Shown: one piece after another, positions 41,744-53,108 of the stretch
Layout of the letters: each line of letters begins with the position of its first letter
How positions within the stretch are numbered: position 1 is the first letter of the stretch
Assembly (NCBI GenBank): GCA_951640165.1
Contig: OX621251.1
Span: 26,188,893 to 26,252,892 of the forward strand
DNA length: 64,000 bases
Origin: Pseudoips prasinana
Lineage: Eukaryota; Arthropoda; Insecta; Lepidoptera; Nolidae
Direction: 5' to 3'
Position numbers and translations under genes: made by a program
Notes under the pieces: model-generated
What the model was told of the DNA's origin: nothing
The model's input: only the letters and a program-made list of their open reading frames with translations
Databases searched by the model: none

Positions 41744-42100
41744 TATATATATATTATTTTTTCCAAAAAGACATAAGTATATAAAATATTATTTAGGAAT
41801 GTAATAAAATATGTGAATATATATAAAGCTAATGACTTTTTATTCTTTAAAACAAAATAATAGTTATAAGTTATATTGTATATAAATGTAAAAAAACAGA
41901 ATTCGATGAATAAAGACATACATTTGTGAGAAATGTTTGTTGAAAAAAGTGAATATTATACGTTAATAGAGAAACCTTCTAAATTGGTTTGGTATATTTA
42001 ATAACATATAAATAAATAATACGTATAGAAGTGAATCTCCTTTATTCCGAAAGATTGCCTTATAAGCACCTACTTCCCTGATCAACCCGCAAAACCCCGT
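41744..42100. repeat. Right copy of the flanking direct repeat
   Basis: 41875-42097 matches 39050-39232 in order and orientation with perhaps 10-15 per cent differences, so the intervening 2.6 kb lies between two old duplicate segments. Confidence 0.65.
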
Positions 42101-42850
42101 TATCGCCGTATATAAAAATAATTTATTATGCTAATGTTCTTATTTATTTTAATAGTAAGAATAATGCTAGTGTTACTTAAACAATTATTAGCCGCAATTC
42201 TCAATTTTACACGACTAAACTTAGCCAAAATGTCATTACATCTCTTTCTATCACAGCTCGTATGAAAAGGACCATACACACGTTTCGCTGTCAAACTATT
42301 AAAATTGGTGTTGGTTAGAATCGTGGCCTTTGTTAAATGGCTATCTTGCACGATCACTTGTGGCATCGATGTCATAACTACAGAACACTAACTTCATTGG
42401 TGTCCCAGAGATGGCGCCCAAGTAAACATCGTAGTATGGCATGCTTTAAAATAGATGGCGCTTTTTATACATTTCTAGGGGGTGAGTTTTCTTTGCTGCC
42501 CTATGTACCGTAAAAAAATGATCGCAATATTTTTTACCATATTATTATTTTACAACAACAACAGTACATCGTACGAGATATATTAATCAGGAACAGCTAT
42601 ATTAATGATTTTGAGCTTATAAACATGACTAATTTGATTTATCTATTTAATAATACGCTCATTTACCGTTTTTAAATTACGTTTAACGGCTTATGTTATG
42701 TTAGGTTGAATAACCACTATTTGACAAAGTCTATAGATATTGCAGTGCAGTTGTGATAACGGCGGCAAATATTAGAATATGATCACTCCATCTCATCCAT
42801 ATCTACCACAGGAGGTATAGCAGCTTCCTTATGAGTACTATAATAATAAT
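42101..42850. other. Spacer with inverse copy of the 36.4-kb repeat
   Basis: 42395-42485 (AGATGGCGCCCAAGTAAAC, AGATGGCGCTTTTTATACAT, GGGGGTGAGTTTTCTTTGC) and 42725-42750 (AAAGTCTATAGATATTGC) are the reverse of blocks at 36411-36620. No coding evidence. Confidence 0.45.
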
Positions 42851-42855
42851 AATAT

Positions 42856-43075
42856 CCTGGGACATTATTTACACACGGCCATCTGATCCCAAACTAAGCA
42901 AAGCTTGTACTATTGAAACCAGATAATTGATATACTACTTTTCTTTTGTAAAATACATACTTATATAGATAATTTCACCCAGACTCAGGACAGACAGACA
43001 TGTTATTGCACACAAATATCTGTCCTGGGTGAGAATCGAACCCATGACCTCCGGCGTGAAAAGCATGTATATCAA
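42856..43075 (-). repeat. SINE-2 copy
   Basis: CCTGGGACATTATTTACACA, CATCTGATCCCAAACTAAGC, TTTCTTTTGTAAAATACATA, AGACTCAGGACAGACAGACA, GTGAGAATCGAACCCATGAC; the head is cut at the AAAGCATG point and replaced by other sequence, with AAGCAAGCATTCGCTAACCG resuming at 43079. Confidence 0.8.
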
Positions 43076-43094
43076 TGAAAGCAAGCATTCGCTA

Positions 43095-43240
43095 ACCGAC
43101 TCGTCTGTGACCATCTTACTGTGATCGCCAACCCGTCTGCCAAGCGTGGCGATTATGGCATATCCTCCCCAAGATGATTCTTGGGGAGGCTTGTCTAGCA
43201 GTGGACTTCTTTCAGCTGTAATGATGATGATGATGATATT
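43095..43240 (+). mobile_element. RTE-like LINE 3' end
   Basis: GTCTGCCAAGCGTGGCGATT, GCATATCCTCCCCAAGATGA, GTCTAGCAGTGGACTTCTTT, then (ATG)n at 43222-43240. A related end is at 63135-63235. Confidence 0.65.
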
Positions 43241-44392
43241 GTATTGGTAAACACTGGGATCAATCAATTTATTGTGCGAACCTACAAAAAGTTCGAGGCA
43301 TCGATAATTGATTCAATTAAGTGCATCTAAATCAGTCGAAACAAAATATTATTTTCATTTTTATAAACCTAAAACGTGAGTAGGTAGCATCTTGTTTTTG
43401 CTATTAATTCATATTCATTGATATACAACTAAATAAAAACTGTGCAAAATATTTAATAAAAATCCATTATATGCATTTACAGATTTATTAACTGATTGTA
43501 AACGTTTCATAGGGGACTCATATAGTTAATTCTTGATCGTACTCTGCCTGAACGGCTCAACCAATCTTCTTCAAATTCGATACAGTGGTGCCCACATATA
43601 GTTGTGAGTAACGTCCCAATTTTTTATGAATTTCGATATGAAATTCATAAAAAATTGGGAAAGCCACGGAGGACACTATACCCAATAAATTACTAATAAC
43701 TAATACACAATAAACACCAAAATAAACAAATGTCCCATTGAAATCAATGTAAAAGTATAGATATTTACTTAACTACACTCAACTCAATATTTGCAAGCAG
43801 CAAAATGCCTTGCAGACCTAGTTTAAGTTAGGCACTGTAATGCACATACCTATATTCTTTACAACCTTTCGCATGGTTTGAGAGTGGGATCTCTTTTGAG
43901 CGCTTCACTGGTTGGTCGTTATATTCCAAAATATAACGTAATCAAAAAGTAAAGATCCTATATTAATATGATTAAGTATAAATAATAATAATTATTATTA
44001 TCTTAATATCCTCCACTTGTAACCCAATGCTGTACTTACCGCTTGCGATGCTACCCTCGAATTCTGATTTTAATTTTATTTTAAGTGGTTATGTTAATTA
44101 TATTAGTTTCCTCAAAACTACTTAACTAACTAATTTTAATAACAATTTCACGTATATTTAACTTTAGCTGTATACTCAACTAGAAAAATTGGCTGTACCT
44201 ATTTAATTTTTACAAATAGAATAGAAAATGTATTTATTTCTCTCATCATAAAAGTAGTTTACATTTGCTTAAAATAAGATGAAATTTAGCATTGTACATT
44301 TTAGCGGTTGAAATAATGAAATAAATAATGTAATAATTAAATTTATTCAGCACTTGGGTATTTACATACACTTGTACTTGTCAAGCTCACAA
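43241..44392. other. AT-rich spacer with one perfect hairpin
   Basis: 43615-43659 is a perfect 20-bp stem (CCCAATTTTTTATGAATTTC) with loop GATAT. The rest of the 1.1 kb has no recognised content. Confidence 0.5.
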
Positions 44393-44665
44393 TCTATACA
44401 TATAATAAAATCGTAGGAAAGTCAAAACTGTACATTAAATATTTTTTTGAAAGGATACTTGGGGCGTGATCTACATTCGATATCGAAACCAAAAATATAC
44501 TTTTTAGAATTTTTGTCTGTTTGTCTGTATGTATGTCCGGGCTAAACTCAAAATCTACTGCATGGATTAACTTCAAATTTTGCATTAATATTACTAAGAG
44601 GTCGGGTCAACATATAGGCTACATATTATCACACTATCACCTACGGGGGAGGAGCTGTGATCTTA
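44393..44665 (+). mobile_element. Helitron-A tandem unit 1, lacking its 3' end
   Basis: TCTATACATATAATAAAATC start; internal CTGTTTGTCTGTATGTATGT and AAGAGGTCGGGTCAACATAT; stops at GGGGGAGGAGCTGTGATCT, before the AACGCGGG..CCGCGG hairpin and CTAG terminator that complete copies have. The next unit begins immediately. Confidence 0.8.
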
Positions 44666-44958
44666 TCTATACATATAATAAAATCGTAGGAAAGTCAAAA
44701 CTGTACATTGAATATTTTTTTAAAAGGATACTTGGGGCGTGATCTACATTCGATATCGAAACCAAAAATATACTTTTTAGAATTTTTGTCTGTTTGTCTG
44801 TTTGTCTGTATGTATGTCCGGGCTAAACTCAAAAACTACTGCATGGATCAACTTCAAATTTTGCATTAATATTACTAAGAGGTCGGGTCAACATATAGGC
44901 TATATATTATCACGCTATCACCTACGGGGGAGGAGCTGTGATCTTATGTATACATATA
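44666..44958 (+). mobile_element. Helitron-A tandem unit 2, lacking its 3' end
   Basis: Starts TCTATACATATAATAAAATC directly after unit 1 and truncates at the same GGAGGAGCTGTGATCT point. Differs from unit 1 by a few substitutions and one extra TGTTTGTC. Confidence 0.8.
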
Positions 44959-44961
44959 TCT

Positions 44962-45478
44962 TCTATACATATAATAAAATCTAAGGAAAGTCAAAACTGT
45001 ACATTGAATATTTTTTTAAAAGGATACTTGGGGCGTGATCTACGTTCGATATCGAAACCAAAAATATACTTTTTAGAATTTTTGTCTGTTTGTCTGTTTG
45101 TCTGTATGTATGTCCGGGCTAAACTCAAAAACTACTGCATCCATGCAGTAATTAATATCGTGCATTAATATTACTTAGAGGTCGGGTCAACCTAATCTAA
45201 TGGGAGTTACCTTTGTGATTAATGCATCGTTGATTATTATTTTACTTTAGTTGACTTACTGACTTTACTTAAGGACAATTGATGACATCGGGTAATTTTT
45301 TTTAATAACAGAAGCAAAGTAGTCTTTAGTTTAGTTCATAGCTAGGTTATTTATAGGTTAGGTTTTCTTTAATTTATATTGCTTATTTCTTTTGAAAGTT
45401 ATATTTTTTAGATTTAGCTAGAAATAATATTGGTTATCATTCAAAATTGTCGCGGACGAAGTCGCGGGCACCAGCTAG
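44962..45478 (+). mobile_element. Chimeric Helitron: A-type 5' end, B-type 3' end
   Basis: The first about 230 bp is Helitron-A (TCTATACATATAATAAAATC to AGAGGTCGGGTCAACCTAA). From about 45190 the sequence switches to the 3' part of Helitron-B (ATGGGAGTTACCTTTGTGAT, as at about 8005) and ends GTCGCGGACGAAGTCGCGG-GCACCAGCTAG, with a perfect hairpin. The join is at TCAACCTAATCTAATGGG. Confidence 0.8.
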
Positions 45479-45479
45479 T

Positions 45480-46160
45480 GTATTACATAAACACAGTTTA
45501 AAAACAGTCATTAAAGCAACAATTTTTTTGAATTAGTCCGTCCGTGCGGTCTGTTTCGTCACATATATTTTTAATATCCTTAAATAAATAATAAATAGCA
45601 AGTTACTAAGCTATTATTGTTACATTTTGCAATAGTATATCAAATTAAAGAATTGAAAACAACGAGCAGTTGGCTAGCGCAAAAGGCTCTCAACCAGTAG
45701 CTTAATTTAAGCGACTAATACCTGAGGGCACCCTTATGGGGTTCGGGCCACAGGCGGCCGCTGAAGTAAAAAGATGGAATTCGAAATGGTCAGATCACTT
45801 GCTCGGGATTACCATTCCCGTGTTAAGGGGGCAACGCGATTCTCGCCGCTGAGGATCCTACCCTAGTTAGCCTGCAGCTTTCTCTAGCTACCTAGGTGGA
45901 CGACCCGGAGAAGAAAGCCACAAAGAAAGTCCGGGGTTGCTTTTTTCGTCTTCTTTTGCTTTGGTTAGAAATGAAACCAGTTTTGTGAGAGACTGGTGCC
46001 TGAGTTAGGTTTGGGAAAACCTGTATTACAGGTCACCAGTGCCAAATTCCGCAGATTGAATAAAAAAATGCTTACTTCGTAATTGTAATTGCTTGCTTGT
46101 TATAGAACTTTCCGAGGTGAACGTACATTATAGTAATCAAGTAATATAATGGTCCTGATA
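45480..46160. repeat. Spacer and a LINE-3'-like repeat
   Basis: 45690-46060 contains GAGGGCACCCTTATGGGGTT, CGCTGAGGATCCTACCCTAG, and a fold-back block GACTGGTGCCTGAGTTAGG..CCTGTATTACAGGTCACCAG that recurs at 49858-49912. No frame. The shared fold-back suggests a common LINE 3' UTR. Confidence 0.5.
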
Positions 46161-46166
46161 AAAAAC

Positions 46167-46309
46167 TTATAATAATAAACCTATATTAACAAAAAAAATT
46201 GAGATCCGCACGAAAATGACAATACCTAACCCAAAGTTTGATACTTTGGGTTAGGTATTGTCATTTTCGTGCGGATCTCAATATAGGTTATATAGGTTTA
46301 TTATTATAA
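46167..46309. repeat. Large perfect hairpin
   Basis: Inner stem 46199-46237 / 46243-46281: 39 bp perfectly paired with loop TTGAT. Outer stem 46167-46186 / 46290-46309: 20 bp perfect, separated by short unpaired runs. No terminal duplication or homolog seen in the window. Confidence 0.95.
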
Positions 46310-47395
46310 CTTCGCTTTGAAATGCCATTATTTGACGTTTATATTTCTATCCGGCGGGAAGCCTGGCAAGGTCGCTAGCGTAATACCTATATATTGGGCT
46401 TTATGTAATAATTATTTGATATTCTAACTAGTTTAACTTCATCTTGTATAATAATATAAAAATATCTTTCTGATGCCCGTATGTAGATCGTTATCGTAAT
46501 TATAATTGACATTGTTTTTTTTTATCTTCACATCATCTTTAGATTGGCATATAATGCCATAGACTCCAAATCATTTCTATTGCTATGGCGAAATACCATC
46601 AAACACAATAGTATGGCTTGTGAAGGTAAGAAACTCAAACTATGTTTCTAAATTCTATATAGTCTGGCTGACGAATGAACCAATGGGTAACTGTGTTCTA
46701 AATAATTTGTAACATCCGGGAAACACATCGTTGGTCCGATATCAACTTAGCGTCTATTTCATCCTATAAGCATCATGCATTTAAATAAATTTGGTGTAAG
46801 AGAAAATTAGTTCTTGGCCTTTTTCGACACAAGCATACTCATGTAAGAATATATATTATGCATAATATATAAAAATGATGCTGTATCTGACAGGATCCAT
46901 AATTGTTACATTTATTATAACCTGCGATTCATTATGGATGGCAATAAACTATTGAGTATTGCAAAAAGGGTAGATTTCCGGAGCAATAGTATATGTGAAG
47001 TAATTATGTAAAATAAACACTTTTAATTATATACAGTGTTTATTTTACTTGTGTATATTTAACACAATTTTAATATAATAATCAATAATCACATAAATAA
47101 TCAAATAAATTGAATTATGCTGAAACAGGTAAACAAAAATAACAATTACAACAGAAAAGAATTATATAAATATAACTGAATCGATTGCTAACTTAAAAGA
47201 TTTAGAAACAGATGCACAGTTGATTATCTGAACACAAACAATTAGCAATAACAATACGATAAAAAAAATATTGCAACTCTTATCAATTTCCAACTCCATA
47301 ATAATAGTTAGCAAAACAAACATAAAAAGAACAAACCAAAAATACAAAAAGATCTACTTAAGGATTCAAAACCTTGCTGGAACACCACCCATCTC
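46310..47395. other. AT-rich spacer
   Basis: No recognised repeat or gene. Confidence 0.3.
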
Positions 47396-47399
47396 TTGT

Positions 47400-47820
47400 C
47401 ACATTAAAGGAGAAAAAATAGGATATCTACTCCTATCCTGAATGGAACCAATGGCCCATATCTTTGCCTATAAACGTAGAGCGGCAGTTGCCATTGGCAC
47501 AAAGGGCCCATGTTAATGCATCAGGGATGTTTGCGCAGTTTGCGGATGCTCGAGTCGATTGTTTTTAAACAACTATGAGAAAACGATGCGCTTCCCTGGT
47601 GCGCCGCGTACGGGTCAGCCCCAACATTATCATGAGCTGTGTGGCCAGCAGAATCGATTGTCTTTATGTGAGTCGCTGCTGCAAGCTGTCCACCTCAGTG
47701 TTGGGATGGTGGCAGTGATTGTGTGCGTGTGTTGTTATAGGAATACTAATATAGGTGTAAGAATTATTGTTACTAACAAATGTGAGTCATGTTACTTGAA
47801 ATAAATAAATAATAATAATT
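47400..47820 (+). other. Possible LINE-derived segment
   Basis: Normal-composition 400 bp ending in AAATAAATAAATAATAATAA, as retroelement 3' ends do. The 81-codon frame 47559-47804 (GAPRTGQPQHYHELCGQQNR) has no recognised domain. Could instead be a transcribed host sequence. Confidence 0.35.
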
Positions 47821-47992
47821 ATTTTTATTAACGGCTCTTCCATGAATTTTCACGTCATTAACCTTCCTGAGCCGAGGTTCGAACCCATTGGCACGGATTA
47901 GGTACTTAGTTTGTAAAAGGCTTGAGCTCTCGATTGCCTCTCTGTCCGGTGAAGGACAGAAGGCCGCTATAATCGTAATTATTCAATATATA

Positions 47993-48231
47993 TGACGGTC
48001 ACCGTAGCCTAGTTGGTAGTGCTCCTGCCTCCGAAGCTGGTGGTCCTGGGTTCGAATCCCGGCAAGTGCAAATATTTGTGTGATGAGCACGAATATTCAT
48101 AGATGTTTTCTATGTATATAAGTATTTATCTATCTATATAAGTATGTATATCGTCTCCTGGTACCCATAGTACAAGCTTTGCTTAGTTTGGGGCTAGGAT
48201 GATCTGTGTGACATTGTCCCGAGATATTATA
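47993..48231 (+). repeat. SINE-1 copy
   Basis: Head with intact A box and GGTTCGAATCC B box, body slightly shortened (GAATATTCATAGATG), tail GGCTAGGATGATCTGTGTGA, CATTGTCC. Confidence 0.9.
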
Positions 48232-48399
48232 TATATGTATAAGCCAAATCAGAAAACCATGTCTATTACTATTTAGTTGCGCGGCGTTACGCCTTACACA
48301 TAGTTCCATAAAACTATGATAACACATCAATTAATTCGGTATTAAGGGGTAAGCAAGTACCTATACGTCAAAACAATGACCACGTAAGTTATTAATTTA

Positions 48400-48455
48400 A
48401 TTTAATTTAACTGACTATTGTAAGAGTTATCTTACAATAGTCAGTTAAATTAAAT
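48400..48455. repeat. Perfect 26-bp hairpin, 4-nt loop
   Basis: ATTTAATTTAACTGACTATT-GTAAGA, loop GTTA, exact complement to 48455. It lies 90 bp upstream of an RTE 5' truncation point. Confidence 0.95.
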
Positions 48456-48545
48456 GTGAGAAACATATTAAATCTAAGCGAATATTATCATAAATATTTA
48501 GCTTACTGTGTTATACAAATAATAACTATGCAGTATATATTTTAA

Positions 48546-49232
48546 GTGGGTCTGAAGATGAACATGGATAAGACGAAAACCATGTCGAACATACATGTTG
48601 CACCCACTCTAGTTAAGGTTGGAGACTCTGCACTCGAAGTTGTAGAGAACTATATTTACCTAGGACAGACCATCCAACTAGGTAGGTCCAACTTCGAGAA
48701 AGAGGTCAATCGTAGAATCCAACTTGGCTGGGCAGCGTTCGGGAAGCTACGTAATATTTTCTCGTCCCAAGTACCGCAGTGTGTCAAGTCGAAAGTCTTC
48801 GACCAGTGTGTGTTGCCAGTGATGACTTACGGAACAGAGACGTGGTCGCTCACTATGGGTCTTATCAGGCGGCTCAAGGTCACCCAAAGAGCAATGGAAC
48901 GGGCTATGCTTGGAGTTTCCCTGCGAGATCGAATCAGAAATGTTGAGATCCGCCAGCGAACCAAAGTAACCGACATAGCCGTAAGAATTGCCAAGCTGTA
49001 GTGGCAGTGGGCAGTAGCTCGTAGAGCCGACGGCCGCTGGGGCAGAAAGTTTCTCGAGTGGCGACCACGAACCGGAAGACGCGGCGTGGGCAGGCCCCCT
49101 ACAAGATGGACCGATGATCTTGTGCGGGTCGCTGGAAATCGCTGGATGCGGATAGCGCAAGACCGGCAATTGTGGAGATCTTTGGGGGAGGCCTTTGTCT
49201 AGCAGTGGACGTCTTTCGGCTGATATGATGAT
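48546..49232 (+). mobile_element. RTE LINE, 5'-truncated 690-bp copy
   Basis: Same family as 12481-15250, beginning at GLKMNMDKTKTMSNIHVAPT and running through ALEVVENYIYLGQTI, TYGTETWSLTMGLIRRLKVT and TKVTDIAVRIAKL to a stop. It ends TCGGCTGATATGATGATGAT. A deletion removes the GGGGCACAT bases of the AGHIARR motif near 49012. The open part is 151 codons; no RT catalytic residues are included. Confidence 0.9.
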
Positions 49233-49737
49233 GATGATATATTTTAAGTATTCGGTTTAAGTATTTGTGTTTGCAGCTGGAGCGCTGGATATGACTGTAC
49301 ACGACATAGATAGTCTCCTAGTACCGGGATATTATTAATATTGTAAAATTGATACCATAATGTTAAGATTTTTGTAATGTTCAGATGTCAACATCTGAAA
49401 ATTGTAGTAGTTCAGTGTTCGTATTGTTAGCTGGCTAGTTAGGACATGGGACATGGGGGTCCACAAGTACGACAACATAATGTAAAAATAGCAATTGTAT
49501 CATATTTCGAAACGCAGAAGTTAATATATGTAAAGTTACGAACGGCTGCGCGGCAACAATGGGTGTTCCTTATCTAGGTAAGTGTTTTCAAAGCAACTGC
49601 CATTTAGCGATGAATGATCGAGATTGAATCTGAAGTAGTGTCGTTAGACGTTTGTTAACGAGATGTTTCAATAGAATACAACTTATGAAATCTTGGAGGT
49701 ACTCCCAGCATCCGTTTTGTACTACTAAGTCGGCAAA
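49233..49737. other. No recognised gene
   Basis: Contains the small palindrome TTCAGATGTCAACATCTGAA at 49380. A possible solo terminal repeat was considered but no boundaries could be set. Confidence 0.3.
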
Positions 49738-49930
49738 ATAATAATAATAAATAAAATCTCTTTATTGCTCTACACAAAAGGGTTCAGTAGCTACAGTTTG
49801 GTAGACTTATGCTAAGTAACAATTTCACTTATGCTATGATTAAACCCGAATTTGTGAGAGACTGGTGCCTGTTGTAGGTTTGCAGCAAACCTGTATTACA
49901 GGTCACCAGTGCCCCCCACGCGGTTTAGTT
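49738..49930 (-). mobile_element. LINE 3' end, minus strand
   Basis: Minus-strand tail (TTATTATTATT) at 49738-49750 next to AATAAAATCTCTTTATTGCT; then the fold-back block GACTGGTGCCTGTTGTAGG..CCTGTATTACAGGTCACCAG. Shares that block with 45990-46050. Confidence 0.55.
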
Positions 49931-51040
49931 AAGTACAAGCAATTAAAATTTAGTTACAAAGAATAAAACACAAGAGAATAACTTAAGAGAATAACTTAGG
50001 AGCTAGGTAGAATATATAGTATGTATGTATGAATGAATAGGTATGTGTGAGGTCTGTAGATAAGAATTAGTGTATGAGGAAGTGTGGATATGATGTGGAG
50101 CGAGGCTTGTTTCAGTTAATGGCGTGGATCACAAGAATGGTGGTTTACTGAGGAGGGGTTAATAATTTTTCGGTTTACTCATAGTCCAGGTTTTTTAGGT
50201 ACGATGTGACTGTGTTTTTACACTTAGATTTAGTTTGACAATATATGTTAAGAGTTGCGTTTAATTTATTATATAAATAATTTCCAAGGAAGCAAAAGGA
50301 TTTCTGAGACAGAGCTGAATGGAAGGATTTAGAGGGACATATTTTATCTTTTCGTCGCTTGTCTTTAATACAAGATTAATGTTTGTCTGACGGTGAGTAC
50401 ATTGCATTCCTTAAAGACAAGCCGAAAAGATAAAATATGCAAAAAAGCATATTATTCAAGTAATTATTGTAGCTTGGGACAGAGACGGCTGCACTCACAT
50501 ATTGCAGAATCCTTTCTCCACCCTGATGAAATCTGGTGCTCTTACACCAATTATCGCACAGTTAATATACGGTAATGTTCTTCCCCAGATGTTGAAGTCT
50601 ATCAATATTCCAAGGTTTTTAGCACCTATACTTAGAGTGATCTGTTATGGAAACATCGTCGAAAATAACTGGAAAAGGAGAAATATGTGCTATCATATTA
50701 AGCATATACTTGAAACGAATACTTGAGAACTAGAGAACCACAAAATGTAATCTTTTAGACTAGAAGCTAATGTTACCAAGATCCCTATTAGTGGCGGCGG
50801 TGGCTTGGCTAATATCTTCAACAAAAAATGTGTATCTATAAATTAATCTTCAGGTGGCATACGCTCTTCTCTCCACCCCTCGGTATTTGCATTTTATAAA
50901 TGCCATACCTAAAGTTATCTATATATGTATATATATGAATGGTGTTGCCTAAAACGTTTATTTAATGATTAAATTGATATTCAGGTGGCAACTTCTCTCC
51001 TCAGCATTTATCAATGCGATACTTAAAATTTTATCTTCTA
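49931..51040. other. Spacer with one inverted repeat and a short duplication
   Basis: 50338-50368 (CATATTTTATCTTTTCG, GCTTGTCTTTAA) pairs with 50411-50439 around a 42-bp loop. 50845-50920 and 50962-51040 are similar (TTCAGGTGGCA, TTCTCTCC, ATTTATMAATGC), an eroded tandem repeat. No coding evidence. Confidence 0.45.
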
Positions 51041-51046
51041 ATTTAT

Positions 51047-51100
51047 CATCATCATATCAGCCGAAAGACGTCCACTGCTAGACAAAGGCCTCCCCCAAAG
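51047..51100 (-). mobile_element. RTE LINE 3' end, minus strand (54 bp)
   Basis: ATCATCATATCAGCCGAAAG, ACGTCCACTGCTAGACAAAG, GCCTCCCCCAAAG: the exact inverse of the 3' end at 15185-15240. Confidence 0.8.
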
Positions 51101-51104
51101 TTGT

Positions 51105-51290
51105 CCACTATTAACCGCTCGTTGGGGTGGGGGGAAGGGTCAGCAACACTTATTTGCTGACTTTTAAAGGCCGGCAACGCACCCGCGACACCTCTGGTGT
51201 TGCGAATGTCCATGGGCGGCGGTGATCACTTACCATAAGGTGACCCACAAGCTAGTTTGTCGCCCACAAATATAAAAAAAAAAATTATGG
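51105..51290 (+). mobile_element. LINE 3' end (CR1/jockey-like tail) with A-run
   Basis: GGTGGGGGGAAGGGTCAGCA, GGCCGGCAACGCACCCGCGA, CACCTCTGGTGTTGCGAATG, GGGCGGCGGTGATCACTTAC, ending TATAAAAAAAAAAATT. Matches 29120-29340. Confidence 0.75.
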
Positions 51291-52160
51291 TCTTGTGGTC
51301 TGGAAACTGCTAATTACCATCTTTCAATTTTAACGTTGAGATAACATGTTTTGACTATAGTTGTACACAAACTAGGTGTCTATGAATTTCATATTTGTGA
51401 AATCCTAGGCGATACAAGGATATAATCCGTATCAAAGGCGTTCTCTTAAAAAAATGGCGTGTATCTAATAAATTGTTTATTTTATATTACGTATAAACAC
51501 AATCTCTTGATTGTATTTCCTACATCGACTTTTGTATAACTGTTAGTGTTAAGGTCAACATTATCATAAGGTACACAATTTATTGAATGAATAAATGATA
51601 ATGAGCTGAATAAAGACTAAAGTTACACAAAAGTTCTTCGCGGAGATAAAACGGAACTTATTTGGGGTAAAAATCATATCAAAAGCTGTGATTGTATATC
51701 GTATTTAAATGTCATTTCCGGGGAAGCGCATTTTTGCATAGTATGTATTCAATAATTAAAAAGGTAGTTTTTATTTTTTTGAATAATATAATGAGTAGGT
51801 AGGTACTTGTTATCATGGAATTTAATTTTGGCGCCAGATTATATGCTTATTTGTCGACTTGGATGAAAATTAAAAAGACTTTGACAGGCTCCTTGGTTTA
51901 GAGCAATGAGGTTTGGGGTTCAGATACGAGTCAGAAAGTATTAATAGGGAAAAAAGGCTCAGCAGCCTGGAATCTGCAAATAGTCCCGTGCCTCAGAGAG
52001 CACGTAAGACTCGTATTGCGGTATTGCGCCTGACCTCGCCTCAATCGTGCCGGATAGCCGTCACATAATGAGAAATGAGTACTTCAAACAATATTAATTC
52101 TAGCAAACTACTCACTGTTTTTCCCTTATTGAGGACAAAAGTTACCTTATTTAAATAATA
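51291..52160. other. No recognised gene
   Basis: AT-rich spacer. A short GC-richer piece near 51960-52070 has no motif. Confidence 0.3.
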
Positions 52161-52164
52161 CGAG

Positions 52165-52620
52165 GCATGACTTTTAAGTTTTGTCTGATGAAGAAAAAAA
52201 ACAACTAGAACCTTATAGAACCTTTTAATGTTTTTCAAAATATTCACCACGTAGCTTAATATACTTTTCCATTCGCTCAAACCAGTTATTATAACATTTA
52301 TTCCACTCTAAAGTGGGGGTGTTCAAAATGGCTGACTTGAAAGCGTCGACTGCTTCTTCATCGGACAGGAACCTTTGACCACGAAGACTTTTCTTAAATT
52401 AAGGAAATGTGAAGAAATCGTTAGGGCTTTGGTGACTGGGGACTGTATGAAGGATGGTCAAGAATTTCTACTCGTTTGAAGAGCGCTGTGAGCTTGCGTT
52501 GTCGTGGTGCAGGATGATGCGTCGCTTTGAGTTAGATTTTCGAAGTTCGGCGATGACTTGTGGTATACAAACTATGGTATACCGTTCTACGATCTTCAAC
52601 TCAACAACGTCGCAACATGG
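52165..52620 (-). pseudogene. mariner transposase C-terminal remnant
   Basis: Minus strand pieces: RRIILHHDNASSQ (second catalytic D), SPNDFFTFP (third D), SLRGQRFLSDEEAVDAFKSA, LEWNKCYNNWFERMEKYI then KLRGEYFEKH, stop at 52225. At least two frameshifts. It differs from both other mariners, so a third lineage. No N-terminal half or inverted repeats found. Confidence 0.8.
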
Positions 52621-52950
52621 CTCAGGGGTCAGTTTCGTTTAGACAAGGATCGTTTTTTTGAATGACAATTGACAGCTAAGTTTAAGAGAAAGACTAAGTA
52701 ATACTCAGTCTTCGGCTTAAGTATTAATAACTTAATATTCATTTATCCATGCCAAATTTCCTTCCTTTAGTGGGCAGCAAAAAGGTAAGAAAAGAAACCC
52801 CGTGTTTTCTTCGGAAAATCCCAAGAGCAGGATTATCCAATTGATCAATTTACTTTTCGAAGTTTCCCCTAATCATATTTAATATCCTCGAATGAACCCG
52901 TTTAGATACAGAGTGAAGCTAAAGAAAGCGTCTCAGAGTCGCTTGTGCAG
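52621..52950. other. No recognised feature
   Basis: Sequence between the mariner remnant and the CSP promoter region; nothing specific. Confidence 0.3.
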
Positions 52951-52954
52951 GTTT

Positions 52955-53060
52955 ACTTTATAACTACAGCGTTTCTCACGCGCGGATCACAACAATACAT
53001 ACCGCCGGCGCGCGCGCACGATTGACGCCGCAATTTACGCGCGAACGTACGCGAAATATT
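52955..53060 (+). promoter_or_regulatory. Putative promoter / 5' region of the CSP gene
   Basis: A TATA-like CTTTATAACT at 52957-52966, followed by a CpG-rich stretch (CCGCCGGCGCGCGCGCACGA, TTACGCGCGAACGTACGCG) up to 50 bp before the start codon. Position fits a core promoter and short 5' UTR, but no start site is known, and a 5' non-coding exon is possible. Confidence 0.35.
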
Positions 53061-53108
53061 ATGTGATTGTTCTTTTTAAATTTAGTCGTACTAAAGAACT
53101 CATTAAAA

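Noticed and set aside
46199..46281. CCTAACCC in the hairpin as a telomere repeat
   Set aside because: Single occurrence; not tandem.
49360..49560. Solo LTR
   Set aside because: No TG..CA ends with target duplication could be set.
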